Shown here one piece after another: positions 10,377-22,107 of a stretch of 64,000 nucleotides of DNA. The DNA comes from Monosporascus cannonballus (Eukaryota > Ascomycota > Sordariomycetes > Xylariales). A model generated the notes under the pieces. That model made no database searches. It worked only from the letters and a program-made list of their open reading frames with translations, and was not told the origin of the DNA. The position numbers were made by a program, and so were the translations under genes. The stretch's first letter is position 1. The number at the start of each line of letters is the position of its first letter. The DNA lies in assembly GCA_004154925.1 (NCBI GenBank), contig QJNS01000063.1, positions 1 through 64,000 on the forward strand, in the 5' to 3' direction.

Positions 10377-12844
10377 CTTTCGATAATTTGATATATATCT
10401 TTTTATTTATATCAAAGTGAACACAAGCGTTTTATAACTCAAATTTTAGTATATTACAGCCTTTAATAACAGCTATTATTAATAATAAACGCCAGGTTTC
10501 TAGTTTAGCGATTATTAAAAAGATGTTTAAGTAATCAATACCTTGTTGTTACTTTAATCCTTGTACGATAATTTTACCTTTGAATTTTTATTCTTTTATT
10601 TATTAATCACCTCGTTGGAATAAATTTCTAACGGGTCCTTATAACCTTTTTACCTGGGGGTATATCAGTTCTAGTATACGTATTTTAACGTTTTAGTACT
10701 TTAATTTCTGCTTGATAAGCTGTTAGCTAAAAGCTTTTATTCATACTTAAGATAGTTTATATAAAGGTTTTATATTCTGTTATTTAAGTTATTAAAATGA
10801 AATCACCTTCATTTTCTTCTTTAAAAGCTAATAGCTAATTGGTTAATAGCGTATTTTTAACTGTATATATCAGAATTCTCTGTATTAACTGATATATACG
10901 TTTCGATTAGTTCGTTATTCTTACCTTTTATTTATTATCTTTTATTTTTACTGTTATTTTCAGTAGATATACTGTTATTAGGACTTTTATAAGACCTTAA
11001 AAATCACTGCGTAGCCGTTGTTCTAGAAGTTAGATTTATGAGATTTATATAACTCTGATTTTTAGCTGCTGTAGCTGCTTTAGTATTATATCTCCGTTCT
11101 AGACTTTCAATATTTTTACAATGGAAATTATCAGTTAAATCAGCCGTTATATCATTATTTACATTTGAAATATTTTTACTGGTAACCAATATCGGCTACA
11201 TCAGGTGACCTTGACTAACTGTTCCTTTTTTTTGATTATAGAACTGATTTGAGTTATGCTGAAGCTTTTGAAGTCCAAATTAGCTGTCTTTAGTTATATT
11301 ATTAGTTTTGTATACTTTGAAATAATTTATAACTTTTATAACTTCTTTAAAGTTATTGTTATTATTAGGAAAACAGAAGTTATTAAAAGGTATATTAGCT
11401 TTTCTTTCAGCCGCTGCTTGGCTTCCTTTTTAGCTATATCAGTTATAAATCGAATGTTTAATATATAGAGGTCGCAGAACTATAGAGGGCTTTTATTATT
11501 TAAATCCCAGATTTTATAATCGCTATTTCAGTGCTATAATCTATAATTCCTTTCTTATTCATACGGGATTTCCGTTTATGTATATATATATTGGTTTTAT
11601 AATAGATTTTAGATCTCTATGTTTATATGCCATCTCTATTCGATTTATAGGCGTAATAAACTTCAAAATGAATTTTATATGGCAAAGCTTTATGGGGTGC
11701 ACGATTATGTATATATATATCTCGGTTAATACAGTTTTACCGTATAAATATTAAAGAAATCCAGACTTTATAAGCAACGCTTTAACTATATTTAATAAAG
11801 TAAGGTTTATTCGTCCGATTAAATTCTACAGTTCTTAAAATATACACATTTTATATTATACAATATATCGTTTTTATTAACATGTATTTTAAAACGGTTA
11901 TTTATATATTTCGTCCCGTTATTACTAAAAGGCTTTTTAATTTTATAGCCCGTTGAAATTTTAGATTGGGGTTTAAAGCTGTTAAAAGCTTTTAAAGGTT
12001 TTGATTTCGAAGTTAACAGTTCAATCTGTAGCTATTTGCTTGTTTTATATAGAAATTTTATATAATATTTATATCCATTATAGATATTCGACAATGCACC
12101 GCTTATATCATTATGGAATTTTTCGTTAACATCATATATTTTTTTATTATTCGATACCTTATATATCTTTTTATTACTTTTGACTTCAAAGCGTTTGTGG
12201 TATTTCTAGTCTTTTAAGTCTATAATGTGCTGCTTAGGAACTTTTATATTATGATTAATTATAATTCAGTTAAATGTTTACAAGATATATAGCTTAACAT
12301 ATTATGTTAAGCTATTATCTAATTATATTCTATAACTTTATTATTTAAAGTTATAATGGTGCTTTGATATTCTTTATTAAATTTCGTTTAGAATGGTATA
12401 AAATAGAACCTTTTCTTTTTATATTCTTTGATTATTAGCTAACGCATACCTTTAACAAAACGCATTATATTTATATCTTTATTTATCAAGGTTTATAAGA
12501 CTTTTAAAGGACTGATTGATAACGGTTTACTACCTAATTCGAGTATGTAATACACCCATTTACTGGTGTAGCTTTTATCAGAATTTATACATTTAAGTCT
12601 TAGATCGCCAACCTCTTCAACAGTAAGTATAATAGCTTTATCCTATTTAACCGTTTTATTTATTCGTTTTAATTTGAAAAGGAAATCTGATTAATTATAG
12701 TATGAAGTGTGGCAATGTTATCAGCTACAAGGTGTATTATATTGTTATTCCTTTTGTTTTTCCTTGAAGTTAAATAAATACAACGTCTATTGGTTATATT
12801 CAAAAATTTATACAAGGGGTTAAATGGAGGTTGACTTAGATCAA
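10377..12844 (-). pseudogene. Ty1/copia pol remnant (PR, pre-integrase, IN, start of RT)
   Basis: Minus-strand copia-type polyprotein remnant. From 12844 downward it encodes a protease-like segment (HLVADNIATLHTIIN, where copia proteases have a WxxDSGAxxH motif), then LGSKPLSISPLKVL (12493-12560), matching the ELGxNLLSxxxL pre-integrase signature. Integrase follows (YYIKFLYKTSK-like at about 12010-12080; HAPYKALPYKIHFEV near 11650-11710). At 10583-10381 the start of RVT_2 reads QQGIDYLNIF, AKLETWRLLLIIA and NACVHFDINKKIYIKL. The domain order PR-IN-RT is diagnostic of Ty1/copia. RT is cut at 10377 by a gypsy LTR. It is less mutated than its gypsy neighbours but still carries stops. Confidence 0.8.
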
Positions 12845-13034
12845 TATTACGATCTATGCTAATACCAGTCGCAAGAAACGGTTGGACCTGTACGAAAAAG
12901 GTTACTGAATTTAGATCTTTCTTGATATCAAGATCCAAATAAATCCACTCAGACCTAATAATACCTAATGTGACTGGATCTGTAATAATTTCAAAATTTA
13001 ATTGAAATTTTGTTAACGTACACAGGATATACAC
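12669..13034 (-). other. Chimeric 121-codon ORF: antisense LTR fused to copia protease
   Basis: The longest open frame of the window, but not a gene. Its first half (13034 to about 12845) is the antisense of the family D LTR of element L. Its second half (about 12840-12669) is the copia protease reading ending VADNIATLHTIINQISFSN. It is open because both the LTR and this copia part are lightly RIP-mutated. No start context, promoter or protein family supports expression as a unit. Confidence 0.7.
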
Positions 13035-13212
13035 GTTCGTTATTTACATAGCTCCAATAAGAGCAATTTGTAATACATTTCGTTACTTAAGATATTCTTT
13101 GTATTACGAGACGTAACTAGGTATTACATTATTTAGATTTTTACGATATTTTTGCTCATATAAACCCATATAATTTAAATTTAAAATTTAAATTAATCCG
13201 TTAACCGTTATA
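12845..13212 (+). repeat. LTR family D, 5' LTR of split element L/K
   Basis: 368-bp LTR starting TATTACGATC (from TGTTACGA) and ending CCGTTATA. It aligns over its length with the 3' LTR at 34592-34960 (AGTCGCAAGAAACGG, then CGAAAAAG, GGATCTT, AAGATCC, then TTAATTGAAA-type sequence). It is lightly mutated compared with the LTR at 34592. A GGATATACACGTTCGTTATT segment near 13027-13046 corresponds to the TATA region of the other LTRs. The flanking 5 bp are ATCAA here and TACCG after 34960, so no recognisable TSD remains. Confidence 0.8.
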
Positions 13213-15436
13213 CGTTATAGACTTTTATTTAAGAGTTTTATTAGATTCTGAAAAAAGCATCGATAATATATTTGCCAAGCGGTAATTAATTTACTAAATC
13301 CCTTATACTAATAATCATTAGAATAAAACAATTAATAACTCCGTTTAATTAGAAAAAAAGGCCTTCAACGACCGGATCTTTTACTTGTACGTGTTGTTTA
13401 TTCCGAAAAACAGAATATTTAGTTTACTGGATTACTTCAAGTGGTATAGGAAAATTTCGAAATCAAAAGCAACATCTTAGCTGTTAAGAAATTTCCTCAA
13501 CTAAGTCTAATTATTTCGTTCAATTTGAATAAGCAATTAAAGAAGGTTTCAAAACTTTTGAGATTTTAATTATTTAATGATAGTTTTATCGTTCAATAAT
13601 TATGTTTAATATAATACTAAGCATATTTTAAATATTATACTTTTTAATTTATTATGTTTATTTTTCGAGTAGAATTTATAATTATAAGATCTTTTTAAAT
13701 ATACGGTTGTAGATTTTAAGTTTTTAATCAAGAAAAATATTACTCTGGTTACGAAAAATAATATTTTAAGCGAATATAAATCTATAGCAATTATATATAA
13801 TTCCAAGAAGTATTAACAGAAGTTTTTCACAGAATAAGCAAAAAGGCAAAACCTAAAATACAAGTTTAATAATTACCGTAAAAAGGTTTAACGTTGAATT
13901 ATGGTAATAGGTTTATTGATTTAGCTTTTAAGCTAAGTTAAGTATAAAAATATTAATAATTGAGGTTTTTAACAACCTAAGCGTAAATCCAGGAAAAGTA
14001 TTCAAAATACATTTACTCGAATTTTAATTGAATTATTGGGTTATAAAAGTTAGGATTAATAACGCGTAAACTATTTCGCGTATAAAATACGAAAAGAACA
14101 AATATAATAATCATAGATTTTACTTAATAATTAACAGTTGTATTTATCGACATAATAATAGTTTTTATCATATTATTTTAAATTTTATTTAACATAATTT
14201 TAGTTATAAATAAATTGAATAATAAATTAAACATTTTCAGTAACGCATAATAAGATATAAAACTTATAAAAATTAAAAATTGAAAAATTTGCTAGAAAGT
14301 AATTAGGTAGCAGTATTTGAAAAGGAATTTAAAAATAATTAAAAGAGGATAATAAAATTATAAATATAATCCAAAGCTAATATAACTTCGAATTATTACG
14401 GGGGGGGAATTAATACGAGATACGAAAAGCTAAAACTTTAACCTAATAAACGTCTCGAACATAATAAAACGCTTTAAAGAAATAATTAAAGAAATACAAG
14501 AAATAAATAAAAATTATTTTTTCCTCAACCTTTGTTTAGTATAGCAAAATATACGCTATATATTATAGTTGACGAAAATACGCAGTATATAACGAATAGA
14601 ACATGTGAACTCATTAAAGAATTATACGTATATATAAAAAGACTTGTTAACATTTTTACTGAAATCTGAAATAAAAATGAGCATAAATAATAACATCAAT
14701 ATTTGCAAATTATTGTATTTTAAAACAATTCTAAGAAATATATAACTTTATAAAATTACCCAAAAAATAATATTAGTAGGAAACCTTTCTTGCTTTTACG
14801 ATTAATATAATTCTAAATTTATACAAAATTTAATTTAATAAGTAATGAAAACCTATTGTTAAAAGGCCTTAACTGATTTTTACTTACGATTAACTTTTAT
14901 TATAAAGTATTAAAAAAATAAGCTTTAAAAAACAAATTTAATAATTTGCAGGGAAATTCTTTCAAGAAACCGACAAATTATAAACGTCTTAATAAGGCGC
15001 TGTACATAATACGAAAAAGTAATTTACCTAATAAAAATAAATTATAAATAATGTAAAATTTTCATATACTTTAGAATATAAGGGCATTAAAAAACCATTA
15101 AATATAATAAGTTAATACTTTACACGAAAAAATATAAGCAAAGTTGAAGAGATTGATGGAAATTAAAAAACAGGTTATTTACAAAAAAGTCGTAAACAAA
15201 CAAAAGGTAGCGAAATTAAAAAGATAATTCTCCAAAAGGACTTTAAACCTAATAATAAAAGACGTTAATAACTCTATTGCTTTGAGAATAGTAATCGACG
15301 CAAATTAATATATTGCAATAATATGCTACGGAGGATTAAGCGGATATTATATTATATCGCATATTACTGAAATATTTAGCATATTCTGCAAATATAAGCT
15401 TAAATTTAATATAATTATGAATACCCATATGGAGCA
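13213..15436 (+). pseudogene. Element L/K, first internal part: gag and protease
   Basis: Plus-strand gypsy gag and protease remnant following the family D LTR. The beginning resembles the start of the internal region of element 2 (24194 onward) and element G (38605 onward). The protease block, around 15300-15420 (GGATTAAGCGGATATTATATTATA), aligns with GGATTTCTGGGCGGAAATTA at 26168. The copy is cut at 15437 by a minus-strand gypsy and resumes at 21908. An unusual G8 run lies near 14400. Stops occur in all frames. Confidence 0.75.
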
Positions 15437-15802
15437 TGTAAGCGGTTTAACCAATTGTTAAGCCTAAGTCCTGCTTGTTAAGATTAGCAGGAGTATCGAA
15501 GAATTCTATTAATAGAGATAATAAACTTATTATATTCCGTAATCCTAAAATTATGTTACGTAACCATATTTTATTATACACTGCTGTGATATAATGTATT
15601 TAAATAACGAACATATATATCCCTATAAATTAATTAGCTTTTAATCACATTTTTGTATTATTATATATTTATTATTATTATATACGGTAAATTTGGTTTA
15701 AATTTATTGAGATCCTATTATTAAACAACACAGAATTACGTAATCTTTATATATATATATATCCGACCGTTTTTGCAACGGGTTTTAGCTTAAATGGCAA
15801 TA
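15437..15802 (-). repeat. 3' LTR of element 3
   Basis: 366-bp LTR in minus orientation, TGTAAGCGGTTTAACC at the outer side and GGCAATA (from the TG end) at 15802. It aligns with the LTR at 21534-21907, mostly through transitions. A short AT dinucleotide run (about 15750-15762) is a later simple-sequence expansion. Confidence 0.75.
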
Positions 15803-18800
15803 CGATTTCCTGTTTGCTAAGACTTTCGCCTTTAAAAATTGATTTTTAATAAGTTTTATTGTATTATAGCAGGTTATATCGTTTATTAAAAACTTTGTAA
15901 TTATCCTATTTAAAACATATTAAATTTTTCAATAATTCAAATTATTTAATTTGGTTCGAAAATAATGGCGTATATCGTATTTCGAAAAAGGTAATATATA
16001 TTAAATAATTGAAAAAACTTATCGATACGACGAATATAATAAGAACTGTCGCTGTCATAAAAGATCCAGTTTTCCGATAAATTGTTGTCGTTATATCGGA
16101 CAAGAAATTTCGTTTAAACTAAGAAAAGACTGTTATAAAAAAACCTTTTTTGCTGTTCTAGTAATCGATAAAGGAAGATTCAACACACAAGTAACGGAAT
16201 ATTAACGAAACTATCGGTCATTTTTTCCTGTATGTTATTAAAGAGGTTTTTATAAAAAGAGTTAAACTTGCTAATTACGGCTTTGAATCTGTAAACCAAT
16301 TAAAAAGATTAAGAATATATAATAGCCGAAATTACGATAACTGTATTATTCGTTATACCTCTTAATTAGTTTAATTCTAAGTATTTCTATTAAGAAATTA
16401 TTATCAGCGATTTCGGCGTTATTAATGAAAATTTCTTAATAAGAGCGAGGTATTTATAAAGTTTTTTGCGGATATTTAGATGCTTTCGGAATCCGGATAA
16501 TGTTTTATCTAATTAGGTACTAGATGAATCTTGTTTTTTATATCGAAATTTCCATTTATTTTATATATAATTTTTTTGTTCGCGTTGTTGTATGGTATGA
16601 TTCCGGATAAATCTTCATAGCATTTGTTGTTAATTCAAGTAAAAAAAATATAAACGCCGGATGTAATTCAATCTTGTGCCCGGAATTTAAGTAATAATTA
16701 GTTTTCGAAAATTCTTTAATAATTCTGTATAAATCGGAATATTCAAAATGGGATTCTTGTTATATTTCTTTATTAAAATATTTTAATAACGAAATAAGTT
16801 GTTTTTTCTTTTTGCTAAATTATTTTTTAATTGTTCTTCTTTATAATATTTATTTATTGATTTACGTTCAAATTTTAATTTTGGTGTTAGTTTTTCATAG
16901 AACTATTTAAAATATTTTAATGTATGTTAAATTTAATATTAATAAATTTACTGTAAACATTTATATAAGGACTTATTATAATATGGGAATTTACTTATAT
17001 TAGCATGATTGTACGATATGCCCAATAATTTATGTTATATATTAATTAAGTAACAAATAAACATTTAGTTTCAATATCTGATTCGTACTCACTATAATAA
17101 TTTGTAGAAGTTTTATAGGTTAATTTAATTATTTCGTTTATATTTTTCATTTAATTTTGAAACTGTTTTTAATAACGTATTATTTAAATGGATTTATAAT
17201 ATGACGTTTTATCAAAAGTGAAAAATAAATATAAAGCTTTATTCAAATATAAATTCGAATATTAGTTTGTATATATTAAAATCAGGTTCGAAGTAGTTAT
17301 ATATTATATTTTCGCTATTAATACTTTTAAAAATACTACAAAATATCTGATTTTCGTAAATTGATTAATTCTATGAAATATAGTATTATAAGGCTTTTGC
17401 ACGAGTAAGGTTTTGAATAAAACACATTTAATAATACAATTCAAGATATTTCAATTTTATAATACATTTAAACAGAATAATAATAATAAATATTTATATA
17501 TTTTAGATCATTATATTTTGCACTGATTATCAACCCTAAATTATCTTTGTACGCTTTGCGTTATTATTTTTAGATTTCAAAAAGTAATAGATAAATTAAA
17601 AGTATTTTAAGGTTTCATAAATTCTTAGATATTTATATATTAAATATTTATATAAATCTGGTATTAAATGTATTTAATATTTCTTGAAATGTACAACTTA
17701 TTTAAGTCTTTTTATTTAGTAAATTTTCATATTTTCTTTGATATTTTTAATATATATCTTCTGTTATAACCGTAGCGCAGGCCATAAACTCTGAATTTGA
17801 TATAATATAATTAAATTTCATTTCTTTTAATTTATGTAAGGAACGTACTACAAAATATACCTTATTTTAATAACATCGATTTTCGAGTATTAAGCTTAGT
17901 AACTAATCCGAAATGTTAGTTTTTAATTCGACAAAATGTAGTATATTGTATATAATTAATATTAAATTGTTTATAATCAGCATTTTATTTTTTACAACGT
18001 TTTTTACACGCAATATTTATATACGTTTCTTTTCCTTTCTAATTAACTTAATTCAGAATAAAATAATTTTATTAAAGTTCGAAATAAATATTTCGTAATA
18101 ATTAGTAAATAAAAGATATTTGTATTTTTCGAATTATTAAAAACATATATTTTTTATAATATAAATATATTATTCAATTTTAACTTCGTATATTTCTAGA
18201 TAATAATATATTTTAATGATTTTAATTTGAATTTGAATAATTATAGGTTGTTTCTACAAATTAATAACATAGTCTTTTGTAAAAATTAAAATATTATACT
18301 AATATATTTTGAATAAACCTTTTCAATTGATATTTAGATATATAAATATCGTTGATTAAATATATAATAAAAACGTCGAAATACGCATCTACTTTAAAAT
18401 TTATTATTCGCCTAAATATTGTTAATAAATCTCTAAATTTTTTGAACAGGATATCGTTTTTAAACACAATATATTATATTTTAAAATTATGTTATATTTA
18501 TATTTTTTTGATTCGTATAAAGCAATATGTATATCTGAAGTTATTTTATTATATCTTATTTAATACAATAAAATCGGGTCTACTTTTAATATTTTAAGGT
18601 AATATTACATCGGTTTTAATAATAATATCGTTCAAATCTGTATAATTAAATATAAATAGTAATTTGTTATTTTTCTTAACTACGAAAAATATAAGACATT
18701 GTATAAGTAATTTCGAAAACCACATTTATTCTTGTATAAAGAGTTCTTTCATTATTTTTCCAAAACGGGAAATTTACATTTATTAATATATTAAAAAAGG

Positions 18801-21533
18801 TAGAATTTTGGAAATGAACCTCATTTCAAAATGATTTTATACTTTTAAATATTCTATTTTCGTATCTCTCTAATTTATTTCTTTTTAAAAGGATAATTAT
18901 TTTAATTTTACGGTAATAATATATAAATTAAACTTTTTTCATTTTTAAATCTCGTGTTTTAAACTGTTATTTGATTATTTAAAAAAACTTTCGATAATGA
19001 TCCTAATACCTTTTAATTTTGTTTATTATATATGTTTTTATTTAGGGTTTATTTAAATTATAAGCTGTTTATCGAGTCTTTATATTTACATTTATTATTA
19101 CATTCAATTTCAAATTTCACTTCTGTTTACGAACGCGATATAAACAAATTTTATTTAACAATTCTGTTTATGAAAATTTCTTGTTAATATATTTTTGAAC
19201 AATCTTAAAATCATGTCGTAATTCTTCAATAAAATAAAATCGAAATTAACAGTTCAATATCGTTCGTACATAGAGTTTTCGTAATTATTAATTTTGGGTA
19301 AACCTTTTAATATTTATACGCGAAATTTTGATTTCAGTATTTATAATTCTTTAAAGTTTTAATATAAATTTTTATAGTAATTTGAATTTCTTAATAAAAT
19401 TTAGTATAATATAATATCTGCTTAAAATAACCTCTGTCATTATTACGTTATATTAATACGCTTTAATTTATATATCTAAAATTCTAAAATGCTTAACAGT
19501 TTTTATTATCGTATTTAAACCCCTTTTTTCAGAATTTTTCTTAATTTCTTTAAGTTTTGTTATTTTCTAATTTCTTCTGAAATAATCTTTCTTTACCTTT
19601 ATTCGCATATATTCACTTTTATTTTTAATTTGGTAATAATACGTGAAATTATTAAATTTCTAGTTTCTGCTGCTATATTTACTTTGCTAAGTTATATTAA
19701 GTTTTTAATTCATTGAACTTTTGATTATATTAAGTAAATTACTTTTAAATAACATAAAATAGGCTACTGAGTTTTATGTAATTTTAGGTTTATTTAATAA
19801 AGGTGTTAAGTAAAATTTAGAAAAAAATGTAAAATTTATTGTGCTTTAAGATTTCTAATAAACGCTAATGAAAAATAAAAATTCCTAATCGCTCTTTCAT
19901 AATATTCTTTTACGACACATTAAAGTAATATTTTTATTTTTTAACATTTATATTGATTCTAAATGCAAACTCACGTTTTTTATTCACGTTTATTTCGTTT
20001 TCTTTATTTTATAATGTCTTTTGTTGATCGATTTCGTTTTATGAAGTAATAATTCTAAAGTATTGATATTATCGTTTTTGAATATATTATTTCTGGTTTA
20101 ATTAGGAAAATTAAAAGTGTTTTTGTATATACGTTCGATATTTTATTATATAAATCTTTTTATATATTATTTACGATATATTCTTATCGTCCATAATATG
20201 TGTCGTATATTTTGTTAAGTTAGTCGGAAACTTTAACACAAATATCTTTAATTTATTTTTAGTATTTTTGAATTAATCCTTTTAAAAATATATTATTTTT
20301 TTCATGCTATATTTTAAGCTAGCTTTCTGATTTTTCGCATTCCGCGTCGAATTCTTTATTGTGATAATTCTGTCCGGTATTAAGCGTGTATTATATTAAA
20401 AACTCTTCGTTTATTTCATGATTTTTTTGGACTTAATTTTGGAGCTTTGTTATTTAATTATTTTGTTGCAATTGTGTTGATAAACAGTATTTGTAAACTT
20501 TGTGTTTTCCTTATAATTATATTATTTGCCTTAATATCAGTTTCTTTTATATAAATTCTTAGCTTTTCCAGGTTTTGTTACATTCTTATATCAAGTGTTA
20601 TTTTGCTGAGAAATATTAGTGTTAGCTTGAAATATATTATTACATTTGTTTTTAGCATATTTCTATGCATTAAATATATTGTCGACCGTTAATTTTAATA
20701 ATTGGGGCGATATCATCCAATCCATATTCTGGTCGACTAAATTTAAAAAAGAAAACAATATTAAATAATTTTATACCGTTAAAGAATTTGAGTATTAATA
20801 TATTTTCTTAATATAGATTTGACACCAAATAAATCAACCTATTATTATACCTAGATGCTGATTTCTTTTGTTCTAATTACTGGATTTATATTTCAGCCTT
20901 GATTTTTTCGTTTATTATAGCGAAAAGTTCAGTTAATATTTATTCCAATTGTTCGTAATCGTCGTATATTTGATTTACTTTCGAAGTTTCTCTTTCGGTC
21001 TCTCAGGTAATATGTTTTTTCATAAAAAATATAAATTAAATTACAATATTTCACGAAAATTATCTCGTTATAATCTTTTTTATACGATAAATGTAATAGA
21101 AAGGATAAAGAAATACCTAAAATCCGTTCGATATTATAAAAGAAATACTTGTAATTTTACGGTAATATTATTAAAATGTTTAAGTTTAAAAGACTTTAAA
21201 GGAATTTGGTTTTTTGAAAAAAGTTTAATTAAATAATTTGCATTACTTTGCGAAGTTTTTTGATATCCGGGATTTTGCTTTTGTTTTTAAGTTTTTCGTA
21301 TATTATTTTAAGCGAAATAATAAAGTTGGTATTTTCTTTTTAAAGTAGGCAGAGCGTTTATTTAAAACCTTTAAGTATCGAAAAATATTCGTATGAATTA
21401 AAACCGTTATTATTTTTCGTCATTGAAACTTATATTGTTATTAATAAATTCGTATATTAATTATTTACTGGTAAATATAATATAAAAACATTATTTAAAA
21501 TCTGTCGGTAGTTTTAAAAACCAATTTATCAAA

Positions 21534-21907
21534 TAAACTAAATTAAAGGTTTAATTAATTATCAAACCTAGATTATGCGGATTTATTTTAAGAAAGGTAT
21601 TGCAATGTTGCAAATAATAAATTTAATAAATTTATGAAGATTCATAATATTAAAAGTAATGTAAATAATAATATTCTCTTCATAAAATACTCATTTTTAA
21701 ATTGTAGAAATACACACCGTATATATATCTTTATTGATTAATTAGTTTTTAATTGGATTGTAAAATTATAACAAATTTAATTCCATTAGATACGATTAGT
21801 TCTGTCTGAATTTATTTGGATCTTGTTGCCAAAAGAGATACAAATCACGTTACCCTTTCCTGTGCGTCAGACCGTTCTTGCGACCGGTTTTGGCCTGGGT
21901 TGTAATA
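21534..21907 (-). repeat. 5' LTR of element 3
   Basis: LTR of about 374 bp; the inner edge near 21534 is blurred by RIP, while the TG end GGGTTGTAATA at 21907 is clear. The terminal 70 bp (TGTGCGTCAGACCGTTCTTG, then GACCGGTTTTGGCC) remain GC-rich, giving the best view of the unmutated family D LTR end. Confidence 0.75.
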
Positions 21908-22107
21908 TGAAAGTTCGGATTTGTGTATGACAACGAAAAATTTAATACAAAATTAAGTACGTCGAAATTTTCATTTAAGTGGGATATTAAAGAGTTAATT
22001 TCCATATCGTTCTCTCGGACAATTGCGATAAAATTTTAACATTACTATAGCTATACTAATACAGACTTTTAATTAACGGCCGAATTGATTAGGTCAGGTT
22101 CGTCTTA
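21908..22107 (+). pseudogene. Element L/K, short protease-RT linker fragment
   Basis: This continues element L after the element 3 insertion. AAGTTCGGATTTGTGTATGA and the following sequence align with the region after the protease in element 2 (26260-26420). The tail TTTTAATTAACGGCCGAATT to GGTTCGT aligns with 46455-46495 in element G. Homology ends at about 22107, where an unassigned stretch begins. The rest of this element reappears at about 31126. Confidence 0.65.

Larger units (their letters stand above)
15437..21907 (-). mobile_element. Element 3: near full-length Ty3/gypsy, LTR family D-like
   Basis: A 6.5-kb minus-strand element bounded by two LTRs: 3' LTR 15437-15802 (366 bp) and 5' LTR about 21534-21907 (374 bp). 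Both carry the GACCGTT(C/T)TTGC(G/A)AC motif and the TTAATTAGYTTTTAAT centre. The polypurine side next to 15802 reads (reverse complement) AAACAGGAAATCG. The chromodomain lies at 16430-16520, RT at about 18300-18660 (remnant of the catalytic loop near 18350) and protease near 19400-19500. The 5' LTR keeps more G+C near its TG end (21840-21905). It sits inside the protease region of element L. The flanking pentamers GAGCA and TGAAA do not match, so the precise ends are uncertain by a few bases. Confidence 0.8.

Noticed and set aside
15750..15762. AT dinucleotide run as a possible promoter or origin
   Set aside because: It is a short simple-sequence repeat within an LTR, not shared by the partner LTR.
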